Of a stretch of DNA of 64,000 bases, positions 10,032 to 21,310 are shown piece by piece. The position numbers were made by a program, and so were the translations under genes. The notes beneath the pieces are model-generated. The model was not told the origin of the DNA, did not search any database, and saw nothing but the letters and a program-made list of their open reading frames with translations. Source of the DNA: Hyaloraphidium curvatum (taxonomy: Eukaryota; Monoblepharomycota; Hyaloraphidiomycetes; Hyaloraphidiales; Hyaloraphidiaceae); the NCBI GenBank assembly GCA_025558095.1, contig JAIVFI010000008.1, positions 248,001 through 312,000 of the forward strand, written 5' to 3'. Numbering within the stretch: position 1 is the stretch's first letter; each line of letters starts with the position of its first letter.

Positions 10032-12653
10032 CTACGCGCCGCCCGATATCCCCTCCATCCCGTCCTCCCGCCCCTCGAGCCTGGGCAGCGGCCGGTTGGA
10101 GAACTCCACCATGGCCCTGCGGAGCGCCTCGACGTCCAGGGGCTTGGGCAGGAACCCGTGCATCCCCGCGCCGAGGCAGAGGTCGCGGTCCGAGGGGAGC
10201 GCGTTGGCGGTCAGCGCGACGATCCTGTGTCCCGGAGCGGGGGTCAGCTGCGCGGTGGGAGGGGAACGGGGGACGAACCAGGGCTGCTGCCCGCCGAGGT
10301 CCTCCGCGGCGATCATGCGGGTGGCTTCGATGCCGCTGGCGCGGGGCATCGACATGTCCTGCGGATACTGTCAGCGTGTGCGGAGGATGCGCAGCCGGGC
10401 GGAGCGAACCATGAGGACGATGTGGAACGGCCTGCGCTCCTCCCTGACGGCCCTGACGACCGCATCGACTGCCTGCACGCCGTCCAGCGCTGCCGCCGAA
10501 CACTGTCAGCCCCATGCGCACCCCATGTCCGCGCAGCAAAGACCCACCGAACTGCACGTCGGTGTACCCCAGCCTCCGCAGGAACTTGTGCGCCACCTTT
10601 GCGCCGATCGGGTTGTCCTCGGCCACCAGCACCCTCGTCGCGGCCGGCTGCGCGGCGCTCAGCATGCCCGCGGCCTCGGGCTCCCCCACGGCGCGGGCGC
10701 GGATGCGGGAGCCGATGCTTGATGCGAGGCGGGCGGCGTGCGCGTCGGGCGGGGAGCGCGGAGGGGGGGAGGGGAGGTCCCATGCGGCGGGGGCGTCGTT
10801 GCCGAGGGTGGAGGAGGAGAGGTCGGATGAGTGGCGCTCGTACGGGGCGCGGTCGAGCGGTTGCAGCGACGGGAAGAGGGAGGGCGGGGCGGGTTTGGCC
10901 GGGGGTTCGGGGAGCAGGTCGCCCGGGTCGGAGGAGGCGCGGCGGGGGGTGAGGGTGGGGCTGCGCGGGGTTTCGGCGGAGAGGCTGGGGCGGCGTCCGC
11001 GGGGTGCTGCTTCGAGGGTCGATGTGGAGCCCAGGGAGGAAGCGAGCTCCACGCCCGTGGGATCGGACCGCGTCTCGGCGTCGAGGTCGGGGGCGTCGAC
11101 GACCCCGACGGGCACGGTGAAGAAGAACTCGGAGCCGCGGCCGTACTCGCTGTCGAAGTCGATGGTGCCGCCCATGGCGTCGACGAGGGAGCGCACGATC
11201 GAGAGGCCGAGGCCGGTGCCCTCGTACCGCGGGCGGAACTTGCCATCCTGCGCATCGGCAGGGTGCATGCAGTCAGGCGGCATGCACGAGGGGCTGCGGC
11301 GAAGAGGCACGCACCACCTGCGAGAAACTCTTGAACAGCAAACCCCTCCTGTCCCCCGGTATCCCGATCCCCGTGTCGCGCACCCGCACCGTCAGCTCGT
11401 ACGCCCCCTTCCTGACCCCGGGCTCCGTCTCCTCCCCGTCCCCCGTCTCCCTCCCTTCCAGCGTCACCCTCACCGAGCCCCGCTCCGTGAACTTGACCGC
11501 GTTCGAGACCAGGTTGGTCAGGCACGTCCGCAGCTTGTCCGCGTCCCCCCAGAGCACCATTCCCTGGGGCACCGAGCTCCCGTACAGCAGCTCCACCCCT
11601 TTCGCCCACGCCCTGAGCTCCAGCAGCCTCAGGCTCGGGGCGACCACGTCCTCCTCGGCGCGGAAGGGGTGCTCCGCGGGGGCCAGCATGCCCGCCTGGG
11701 ACTTGGAGAAGATGAGCACGCCGTCGACGGTGCGGAGCAGCTCGTCCGCGCAGTCCTTGATGATCTGCACGCTCTCGGCCTGCTCCGCGCTGAGGGAGCC
11801 GTCGGGCTTGGCGCGCGAGTCGCGGCGGTGCGTCGAGGAGGAGGAGGAGCCGCCCGAGGTGCCGCGGGCCCGAGAGGAGCCGGTCATGGAGGTCGAGGAG
11901 GACCATTGCCGGGCAAAGGCCGGCAGGGGCTGGCCGGCGGGGGAGAGGAAGGGGGGTTCGGAGGGAGGGGACGAGGTGGGGTCGTCGTCGGCCTGCTCGG
12001 CGGCGTGGAGGAGGGAGGAGACCATGCCGAGGATGCCGTTGAGCGGGGTTCTGCGGAGGAGGGCGGGGGATGCATGCGGGGTTCGGTGGGTTGCGGCGGA
12101 TGCGGGGATCCGGGAGAACGGGCGGCCACGCCGGGGAGGCGTCCGATCAGATTCCGCATGCGAGTACGGCGACCCTCCCATACCTCAGTTCGTGCGAAAC
12201 GGTCGCGATGAACAGCGCCCGGGCGTCCGATTCACGCTTGAGGTCGTCGCACCGTCCCTGCAGCTCGGCGTTTGCCCGGACCAGCTCGGCGTTGCGGTCC
12301 GCGAGCTGGCGGTTCGACGCCTTCAGGCCGTCGACGTACTCGGGCAGCGGCGTGCCCGGCAGCGGCGTCGGCGGGCCGCGCGGCGAGGAGGGCTCCGATC
12401 TGCGGCGGCCGTGCGCGGGCGAGGGCGGGACGGGCGTTGCGGGGGCGGCGGGGCGCGCGGCGTCGAACCAGCAGGCGCCGGGCGGGTGCTCAGCCTTTGG
12501 AGGCGTGCCCGCAGCGGAGTGCCGCCAGCCGCCGCCGCAGACGAAGGCGCAGTGCGCGTGCAGCAGCGCGGCCAGGTTGCGGTTGTCGTCCCGCAGGGCG
12601 CTCAGCTCGGCGTCGAACAGCGGCACGCGCGGCGGCGGCACCGGCGCGGGCAT
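10032..12653 (-). CDS. Hybrid histidine kinase without a recognisable sensor domain
   Basis: Five exons (12653-12184, 12050-11318, 11247-10548, 10489-10410, 10358-10032) total 2,310 nt, 769 residues. Order: an N-terminal segment with a coiled-coil-like stretch (QLADRNAELVRANAELQGR), the phosphoacceptor box ATVSHELRTPLNGILGM, N box TNLVSNAVKFT, G1 DTGIGIP, G2 EGTGLGLSIV, then a Ser/Pro-rich linker and a receiver domain. The receiver has VLVAEDNPIGAKV, the phospho-Asp region HIVLMDMSMPRASG and the lysine motif GFLPKPLD. The protein should autophosphorylate on His and pass phosphate to its own receiver, then to an Hpt protein. No PAS, GAF, HAMP, MCP or TM segment is apparent, so input probably comes through the coiled coil or a partner. 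The first intron (133 nt) splits the codon right after the catalytic His-Glu-Leu. Confidence 0.9.
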
Positions 12654-14296
12654 CGTGGCGAAGGAGTGCGGAGAGGGAGAGACGCGAGAGGCAGGCGGGG
12701 TGTGTGCGGTTGCGGTTGCGGTGGCGGTTGGCCGCGACGGGACGGCAGGCGCACGCCGCGGAGCCCTCCCAAGACAGCTGCCGAGCGCCGCTGAGGGTTG
12801 CTCGGCGCCCTCCGCCGCGCAGGCAGTCGGCCGGCCGCCGGGAGCTCAGCGGTCCGGATCCGCGAGAAGGCGGGAAAGCGGAAGCGGTGAAAGCCCTCCG
12901 CGGACCCCGCGAACCGTCGTGCGGCACTCCCTCTCGCCGTCCCGCCCTGCTCCAAGAAAGATCAGCGCGCGGTGTGCGCGGGAACCGCCGTCGCCGCCGG
13001 TCACGTGGAAGCCGGCGGCCGGTCGAGTCCCGCGGTCGCCGACTCCGCGCGCTGACGTGGCGCGGCAACCCACACACGTCGGGTGCCAGCTAGCCACCCA
13101 AACCGGAAACCTCCGGCCCGGCGGGAAATCGCCCGGACGTTCGTGCAAACCGCTGCAGCGCAAACCCGAGCTCGACGCGTCCGCCGCGGCGGCCGTCCCT
13201 CGCTGCTCGCGCGGCGCGCGCCGCTCTGCCGCCCTCCGCTCGTGCCTTCTAGCCCGCCCGGAGGCGCGCTCGGCGGGTGCCCGGCCCTCCTCACCCGCTC
13301 AGCGACGGGCCAAGGAGGACACGGTGGCGACGGTGCACCGCCATATTGACGTCAATTTGCCCTTGCCCCTTTTTCGGTCGGCCTCCGCTCAGGGACGGTC
13401 CCCGGCCCGCGCCGCAGCCCCCGGACGCATCGGGATGCGGATGGGATGCAACTGATTGGTGCATCAATCGACGGACTGGTGTTTGTGGCCAGTTTGGACG
13501 GCATCGTTGCTCCGGTGGACGCTGGAACCGAGCGGAAGGGGCAACGCCACATCGCACAGCCTCCGCGACCGGCCGGCCTGCGGCCACCGGTGCCCGACCT
13601 TTCGCTCGGCCGAAGGAACCGCATCCTCCCCGCAACCTGCCTCCTCTCCGTCGCCGGAAACTCCCTCGCGCCCGACGCCCCGCGGATCGGTGGCCAGCGT
13701 TACCCGCGGAGGCCGCGGCGAATTCGGATCGCGACTTGCCGCCGCCTCCTCTTCCCCAATCCCTGCTTTACCTTGGCACGGACACCGTTCAAACGCGGGG
13801 CCTCTGCAGCCGGCGAAAGCCGGCGTCCGGAAGCGGGACGGGCTTCCATGCGGCGGCGGCGGCGGGAACCGGTGCTGTGCGGTCCCCCCGAGGGCTTCCG
13901 TCGCCGCTCCCGCCGTTTATCCGGCCGGACGGGACGGGGAGCAAATCATTCGTTCGTGCCGAGGCGCAGAATCGGCGGTCGTATACATGGCGCAATGAAC
14001 GTGGTGGCGCGAAACATGCGGCGTTAGACGCTGAAGAACGTCCCGCCTCGACTTGGAAGAATGAATCAACACATTGAACCATACAGCGCAGCCGGTTCTC
14101 CTCTCCAATCGCCGGTTTTGGCGGCCCCGTCCTCGGGAGCTCCCTCTTTCCGACCGCGCGAACGTCGCGGACGATGGCAACGAGGTGGATGTGCAGGACC
14201 GCAAGGGCCCACACCACGGCTTTCGGTCCCGGGAGTCAGACGAAGCGAATTCATGGTTCAATACATCCCGTACCAAAACACGCCGGTACCCTTCCA
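12654..14296. other. 1.6-kb intergenic region, no supported gene
   Basis: This stretch is GC-rich and full of long but compositionally meaningless open frames on both strands. None shows a start, splice chain or family motif I trust. It separates the kinase 5' end from the distal end of the left repeat arm, so it should include the kinase promoter. A lineage-specific gene cannot be excluded. Confidence 0.4.
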
Positions 14297-14322
14297 ATCC
14301 ATATCGCCGCCCCGTCCCTCCA

Positions 14323-17300
14323 TCACTCCAGCACCCGCACCGCCTCCTCCCACCACGGCCCGTCCTTCCCATGCGGCGGCTCCTCCGTCCACAGGGTCGG
14401 TACCTCGCTCCGCTTGCGGTTGGCTTTCCCGTCGCCCCACTTGTGCCTGTGCGGGATGTCGCCCACGTACTCCCCGGCGTGGTTGAGCAGCCCCTGCGCG
14501 CCGCCGGGGTGGAACTGCGCGTCGATCGAAACCTCCTCGCCGCCGAGCAGGCCGGCTGCGCGGAAGATCCGGGCGTTGGAGAGCAGCGCGACGACGGCGG
14601 GGTCGGCGAGGATGCGCCGGATCTCCCGGACGCGGGGGTCCGCAGCACCGGGGAGCGCCGGCACGGGGGAGGCGTCGAGCAGCGCGGGGGTGGGATCGGA
14701 GGTGGGATCCGGGCCGATGAGCGCCACGTCGCGTTCCGCGAGGCGCCGTATGCCAAAGATGGAGTGAATGAGGCCCTTGACGGTCTGGCTGAAGAGGCGG
14801 ACGGCTGCCGGGGCATGGGGTCAGCTCGCTTTGGGGCACCGGGCGAAGGCAGATGCGGACCGCTTCCGATGAGGTCCCCGAGGTCGATCTCGAATCCGAC
14901 GCCCCACTGTTGTCCCGCGATGATGCCGGAAATGTCGCAGTAGAGCCTCCCCGTGGCGGCCGTAAGGCCGCTGACTCGCAGGTCCAAGCCCGCGTTCGCC
15001 GACGAGATGCTGAAGAAGTTTCGGCCTGCGAGGAGGGCCTTGGAAATGGCGTCCAGGGCCTTGGATGCGATGGTGGCGACCGTCTTGGCGGCCTCGAGGA
15101 CGACGTTGGCGACGTCGAGGGCGGCCTGTGCGACGCTGTTGGCGAACTTGGCGGCGCTGCAGCCGATGTCGCACACGGCGTCGACGATGACCTCTGCGGT
15201 TGCGAGTCAGGATGTGGCGTAAGGATCAAGAATCCGAGAGACGCACCGCGGATGAGGGTCCACGCTTGGCAGATCCATTCGACGATCTGCTCTGCCAGCC
15301 CGCAATTGAGAGCGATGAACTGTAAGAGGATCGCAGGTCAGGACCGCACACAACAGGGGCCGTCAAAATCCGCACGTTGTGTCCGTGGCTGCGAGGTGCT
15401 CGAGCGTCAGGATTCGGCCGTACGAAGAGCGGCTACTTTGCTCACCATTCAAAGTCGAAGAAGCCGCAGCCGCGTCGGACCTCGGGACACCGGAAAGTCT
15501 GCGTCCAAGCTTGTTGGAACCACGTCCGTCAACCCAATGTCGTTGCCCAAGAGGAAAGTTGCGACCTACCGGAGCAATCCGTCCTCTCCTTGATCGCCTT
15601 CACGCACTGATCGTGCCGACAAACTTCCCACCGATTCAGCCCAAGCAGCAATAGCGAAAAAAGGAACCACTCACCTCCTAGCAGAGTCTGCTCCACGCTG
15701 TCCTTTGCCTCGCTCACCGCATTCTGCGCCGCCGACATGGCCTTAACTCCATCTTGGCACCAGGCAGAGATCTGGGCCAGGACTTTGGCGGCGAACGTGT
15801 CAAGGTTCCTGCAGGTCCGGGACGGTAAGTGCGCCGCTTCGATCGATCGGCGAGCGGAGACCCCACTGGAGCTGAACGTATGCGGTAACGGCCATGGTGG
15901 GCCATCCTTTCAAACTGAGGTCGGCCGTGACGTTGATTTTTGCTTCCAACGAGAAGAAAGTCGCGTCCAGGTAGACGCGGAAGCGGTTGGGCATCACAAT
16001 GTCGGCGATCGCCGTGGCCTGGCGACGGACCAGGCATCAGAAGGCGCAACCGGAGGGCGATGGCAAATGCTTACCGCGACGACGCCGCCGAAAAGGGAGA
16101 CGTGGCCCGAGCCTTGGATGGTAGGCATAATCATCTTGGAGCCGCGGGCGTCGACGTAGAGGAAGGGGCCTTCGTTGAGCGCCGTGCGGTTCTTGACAAA
16201 GACAAAGATATCGCCGCCGATCCTGCAAGCAGAGTCAGCACAATGGCGAGCTCGATCGTAGGCGGCAACGGACTTCAACGGCGCAAGGGCGATGTCCACA
16301 AGGAATCCGTTGGTGGGATTGATCTCAATCTCGGCACGACCCTTGTACCCTGCAGACCGGAAGCGGTTCAGAGGTCGTCCCGTTCTCCGGCCAACGGCAC
16401 TCACCGAGAATGTTGAAAGCACCCTTGAAGTAGATTCCCTTCGGGAACTTGACTCCCGGCACGGGTTCCTGTTCCGAGAGCGCGGAGAATGACGCCGTGG
16501 TGATGCCCGGGAACCCGGTTTCGCCGAGGACGGAGGGAAGCTGGGGGCTGCCGTCGACGAAGGCGTCGAAGATGTTCTGGAGCACGAGGTTGCGGACCTT
16601 GACCCCGAACCTGCAGAGCGCTCGAGTCAGCGCGCGCATCCCCGTCAGCCCGCCACGCCACCCACCAGTTCGCGTCAGGGTTCGAAGGATCGATGCCGAT
16701 GTAGCTGCAGACAACGTCAGCGGATTCCGTGACGGAATCGGAGGCAAACCCACCCCGCGGCCGAAATGCACTTTGTCCTCGGTGCCGACGGCGCGAGTGT
16801 GCAGCATCTGCAGCCGCACGTGGACAGCGTGCGATCGGCGTACCACTGCCGTGTGGGATCCCGCTCGCAGAACATCTTCTCGGTCGACCCCGGGCCGCCG
16901 TTGATCTGGTCTTGTTTCGGATCCAGGATAAACTTGAGCTCGGCGTCCGTCCAGTCCGTGCATTTGAAGGTCTTGGGCGGCGGCGTGTCGCCGTAGTAGC
17001 AAGGTTGCGGGCCGATGGCGATCTGCGGGGCAGAGGCAACTCGTCAGACAACGACAAGGGAGTCGTAGATCAGCAACTACCTCGCCGCCCAAGGTGAACG
17101 CGGGCATGGGAAGGCCAAGGACGGGGGAGGTGGCCGTGACCCCCAGGGCAATGACGATGTTGCCGACCTGTAAAGGATGCGCATTCAGATGGGGCGGACG
17201 ATCTGTAGCGCCGCTCAAAACCCACGGCAAAACGCGGGATCCCGAAGGCGTTGCTCCACATCCCGGCCATGTACCCCTTGAGCTCAACCTTGGGAGGCGT

Positions 17301-20300
17301 AAAGATTGCCGCGACTTCGGCCTGAGGCGCCAATCAGCCACTGCAGACGAGCCACGCCGGACGAGGCCCACCCCGAAAGTCAGGGACTGAGTCGCCGACA
17401 CCTTGACCACGAGCTCGCCGACCACCGCCAGCCGCGTCTTCTTGCCGAGCACTAGCTCGAAGCCGACCTTGCTCAGCGTGAGGTCGTTGTTGATCTTGAG
17501 GTTCACGAGCGACGCCGCGCAGGCGAACTCGTCCGACTTGACACGGATGGCGAGGCGCAGCCGCGCGCTGCCCATGAATCCCCTGAAGGTCTGGCAGATG
17601 CTTTCGCCCTTGCAGTCCGAAGGGAATCCAAAGTCCGCCGCGACGACGAGCCTGCAAATCGGGGATCAGCGAGTCGATTCTAGCGACGGCGACAGAAGCA
17701 CAAACCCGGCAGGGATCGACGTCTCGGCTGCGATCGAGGGGATCGACCACTTCCAGTCCGGATTGCTGCCCAGATCCACCGACGTCATGGCCACCGTCGC
17801 AAACACCGCCGTCCCCGCGTTGGACGGCGCCACCGGCACCGCGTTGAGGTTCATCTCGGCGCTCCCCATGGCCGTGAGCAGCTGGCCCACGGACGAGAAG
17901 CTGCCGACCTCGATCACCAGCGCCGCGGCGGCGATCCGCTTGCTGTCCAGGGTGCCCGCCTGCAGCTCGAGGGTGGCCACGGGGACCGGGGAGGGGGATC
18001 CGCGGGCGCGGAACTGGTAGCTGCCGCCCTGATACATGGCCCGCATGAGGAAGTTATTGATGCTGAAGCCCTTTATCGCTTCGGTGACGAAGCTGAGGTC
18101 AACTGGGGAAGAGACGTCAGCTGCCTGCGGGCGCTCGCCACGGGAGCAAGACTGTACCGGGAATGACGCTGGTGGCAAGCTCGGCGAGTATCGCCCCCAG
18201 CGGCAGGCTCTTGCTCTCGATCGTGACGATGAACTTGGGTGCGCGCGGGTAGAGCGCGTGCCGCGCCCCGCGGTCCGCGTCGCCGTACCGCTCCAGGGCA
18301 TTCACCGGAACCGGGTCGCGCTCCTCTCGCAGCGCCATTCGCCGCCGCCTCTTGCTCTCGAACGGTGACCTCAACCCGCCCTTCAGCGGTACTCAGCAAA
18401 TGGCTCCGCGGAGGAACCTCAGCCGCACGCACCTCCCCCGCCTCCTGCATCTCCGAGTCCCAAACCACCGCCCTCCCCGACAGCGGCACCTCCACCTCCC
18501 CCCTCGCCGAGACCACCTTCCCGTCGACCCTCCAGTTCCCCGTGACGGCGAACCGGAACGACGAGGTGCCGTTGGTCCGCGCGTAGCCGGCCTCGAAGAG
18601 CACCTCCTCGAGCTTGAAGAAGCCGCCGTCGAGGGAGATGAGCTGGCCTTTGGCGATGGTGGCGATGCTGCGGCATGGCGGCGCGTGCGGTGAGCGAAGG
18701 AGGAGGGGGAGACGATCGGGGTCAGTCGCAAACTCCGACGATCGCGATCCGGGACGCAACAACTACCCACATCGTCACGGAATGGTCGCACGGGCTCCCA
18801 GCCCCGGGCGCGCATATGGTCCCCGCGATGCTCTTGAGCACCCCCGCGTTCTCGAGCCACCCCTGCACGTCCGCATCCGGCACCGACACCGTCACGCCCA
18901 TCGTCCTGACCAGCTTCATCAGGCCCCAGTTGAGCCCGTCGAGGTTGATGTCGACCGAGATGCTGGCGTTGGTGAAGGAGAGGGTGACCAGCGGGCCGGT
19001 GTTGTTGAGCGCGGGGACCGAGAGGCGGGCCTTGCCGGTGACGGTGTACACTTCCGCGTCGAGGACGATGCCGAAGGAGAGGGAGGTGAGCTTGACGCCG
19101 TCGGCGATCGGGATGTCCCCGATGGTCGCGGCGATGTCGGCGTAGATGGCCTTGCCCGAGGTGTCCGAGTGGATCAGGAACTTGGTCAGGTTGAGCGCCG
19201 GCAGGCCGCCGATGCAGCTCTCGCAGAAGGACGAGGCGAAGCTGATGTCCGACCGCGAAAAGATGGCCGAGGCGGCGATGCTCTGCGACGAGTTGAAGTT
19301 GATGCACAGGCCGCCGTTGCCGACGGCCACGGCCAGCTCGGGGAAGTTGGACGAGAGGCCGAAGAAGGTCTGCGCCTTGCCGGCGACGATTTCCGAGAAA
19401 AGCGCGTAGTCGTCGTCCGACATCTGGCGCAGCGCCGACGCGGTCGAGTTGACCACGTAGACCCCGTCCGTCTGGCACCTCTGGCAGAGCTCCACGTAGT
19501 TGTTGCACGAGAACTGGCTCCCCGCGCGGGTGGTGAAGGTCGTGCGGCTCTTGGAGGTGGTCGAGGAGCGGGTGATCGTGGTCGTCTGCGACAGCGAGGT
19601 GGTGCTGGGCGTCTGCGTGAAGGTCGTGATCGACGTACTCGTTGTGCGGGTCGTGGTGGTCGTCGGTTCCTGCGTGGTGGTCGTCGGCTTGGGCAGCACC
19701 TTGCCGACGACGTCCGAGCACTGGTAGCACCACGAGTCCGGGTCCGCGTACTGCTCCTGGCTGCACTCGATACGCCCGTCCGGCCCGCTCCCCACGGCCG
19801 AGTTGGCCGCGGTCCACAAGTCCTCCAGGGTCTGCGCGGAGATGCAGGCGCCGTCGAGGGAGAAGCAGAACTCCTCGTACAGCATCATTTCCCCGTACTC
19901 GTCGTAGCGGGCAAAGACGTGGGCCACGAGGACGAAGTAGCCTGCAGAGGTCTGGCAGGGGGTCCAGTTGTGCCTGAGGTGCCATGCTTCGGAGGGGTTG
20001 ATGCGCCGGCTGCGGGTTCGCAGGGGTTTGGGGACGCAGCGGTGCGACGGACGCGGCGCGCTCACTTGTAGATCCGGACCTCGTCCACCGCCCCGTTCAG
20101 GTACGGCGCAATCAGCATCCTCCTGGTGCCGCTGTTGATGGCCACGTTCCCGAAGATCTGCACGGGTTGTCAGTCGAAGCCCCCGACGCGGCCAGAGAGC
20201 GGCACGCACCACGGCCAGCGGGTTCTGGTCCCACAGGTCGGAGGCCAGCTCGATCCCGTTCGCACTGGGGAAGCTCGAGAGGTACCCGCGGGTCAGGATC

Positions 20301-20932
20301 AGCGTGTGGTAGCCCCCGGACGGGAGACCGCCGGGTAGGTTGGGGTAAGGCATGGTCACTTCGTTGCCCGCGCTGGTCGCGAAGCCGAACCGGCCCCGCC
20401 CCGTGTCGGACCAAAACTGCCAGGCGTAGAAATTGGGGGCCAGGAGTTTCCATGCTGCGATCGCCAAGGGGCGTTGAGCATGGCGGGGCGGGATAGGAGG
20501 GGGACGCCACTCGCCTCTCGCCGCGTCCTGGTCCGTGTCGGGGTCGGTGCGGAAGCGCACGACGATGGAAAAGTCCGAGGTGCCGAAGTCGCCCAGCGAT
20601 GTCGGCTGCAGGTTGAAGTAGCCTCCGCCCGAGACGCTCGAGTACCTGAATGCCTTGCGGGGCGGACTGGAGAAGGGCACGTCCTCGAGCGTCGGCGGCG
20701 TGCTGCCGGTCAGCGACACGGTGAAGCCGGGGACGGAGTTGCACGCGGAGGGCAGCGTCGCGTTGCGCGTCGGGTCGTAGAGCAGCCGCAGACGCAGCCC
20801 GCTCTGCACGATCCAGCCCTGGTCGCACGGGCCGACCTCGTCCGCGGTGGCGGTGGCGAGGGCGGCGAGCAGCACGGAGAGCGCGAGCGCGGCCCCGCGC
20901 CACGCGCGACCACCGGTCCCGCGGATCGCCAT
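14323..20932 (-). CDS. Giant secreted LamG-like/Thr-rich-stalk protein, left copy
   Basis: Unrecognised family; the inverted copy is at 33,907-40,554. A signal peptide (basic start, then LALSVLLAALATATA) precedes a LamG/concanavalin-like jelly-roll with SDFSIVVRFRTD, GGYHTLILTRG and PYLNGAVDEVRIYK. A Cys-rich block (DSWCYQCSDVVGK) and a mucin-like Thr/Ser stalk of about 55 residues follow. Then comes more than 1,000 residues of beta-rich, sequon-containing repeats lacking a known signature (for example LEEVLFEAGYARTNGTSSF). The C-terminal exon ends DGPWWEEAVRVLE. Many short introns interrupt it (at least 14 exons by comparison with the other copy); I give the span, not every exon. Expected to be cell-surface or extracellular, possibly adhesive, by architecture only. 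It is transcribed away from its neighbour at 21,311 from a 378-bp divergent promoter. Confidence 0.75.
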
Positions 20933-21310
20933 CGCCGTCTGCCCGAGGGGATGCGGATGAGTGAGGGCGCGAATGCGTCAGCGACGCGGTCGGCTGGTGC
21001 GGCTCCTGGGGGCGGTCTGGACCGGTCCGGCGGCACAATTGGCCCGCGGCACGGAGCCATCCGGCTATGGGAACCCGCGCCGCGTGCCGCGAACGCCCGC
21101 TGTCGCGATCGGCGGCGGTGCGGCGGCGGCGGGCGGGCGCGCGGGCGGGCGGCGTCGGTGCGCGTCCGGCGAGTCATGCGTAATCACGCCGCCCGCCCGC
21201 CCGCCGCAGCCTCCGGCCGGTCTCGCCCCGCAGGATACGCCGACCAGGTTGCCGCCTCACTCGGCAGACGCTCCCGCGGGATCTCGCTCCGGCTGCCGCG
21301 CCGCTCGGAG
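20933..21310. promoter_or_regulatory. 378-bp divergent promoter, left arm
   Basis: Lies between two outward-facing signal-peptide genes. The equivalent region of the right arm is 349 bp and clearly different in sequence, unlike the downstream coding bodies, so the two gene pairs may be regulated differently. Confidence 0.6.

Noticed and set aside
12654-14296. Several long open frames (for example around 13,277-14,077 on + and 12,846-13,294 on -)
   Set aside because: They reflect low stop-codon density in GC-rich DNA. No start context, splice chain or family motif supports any of them.
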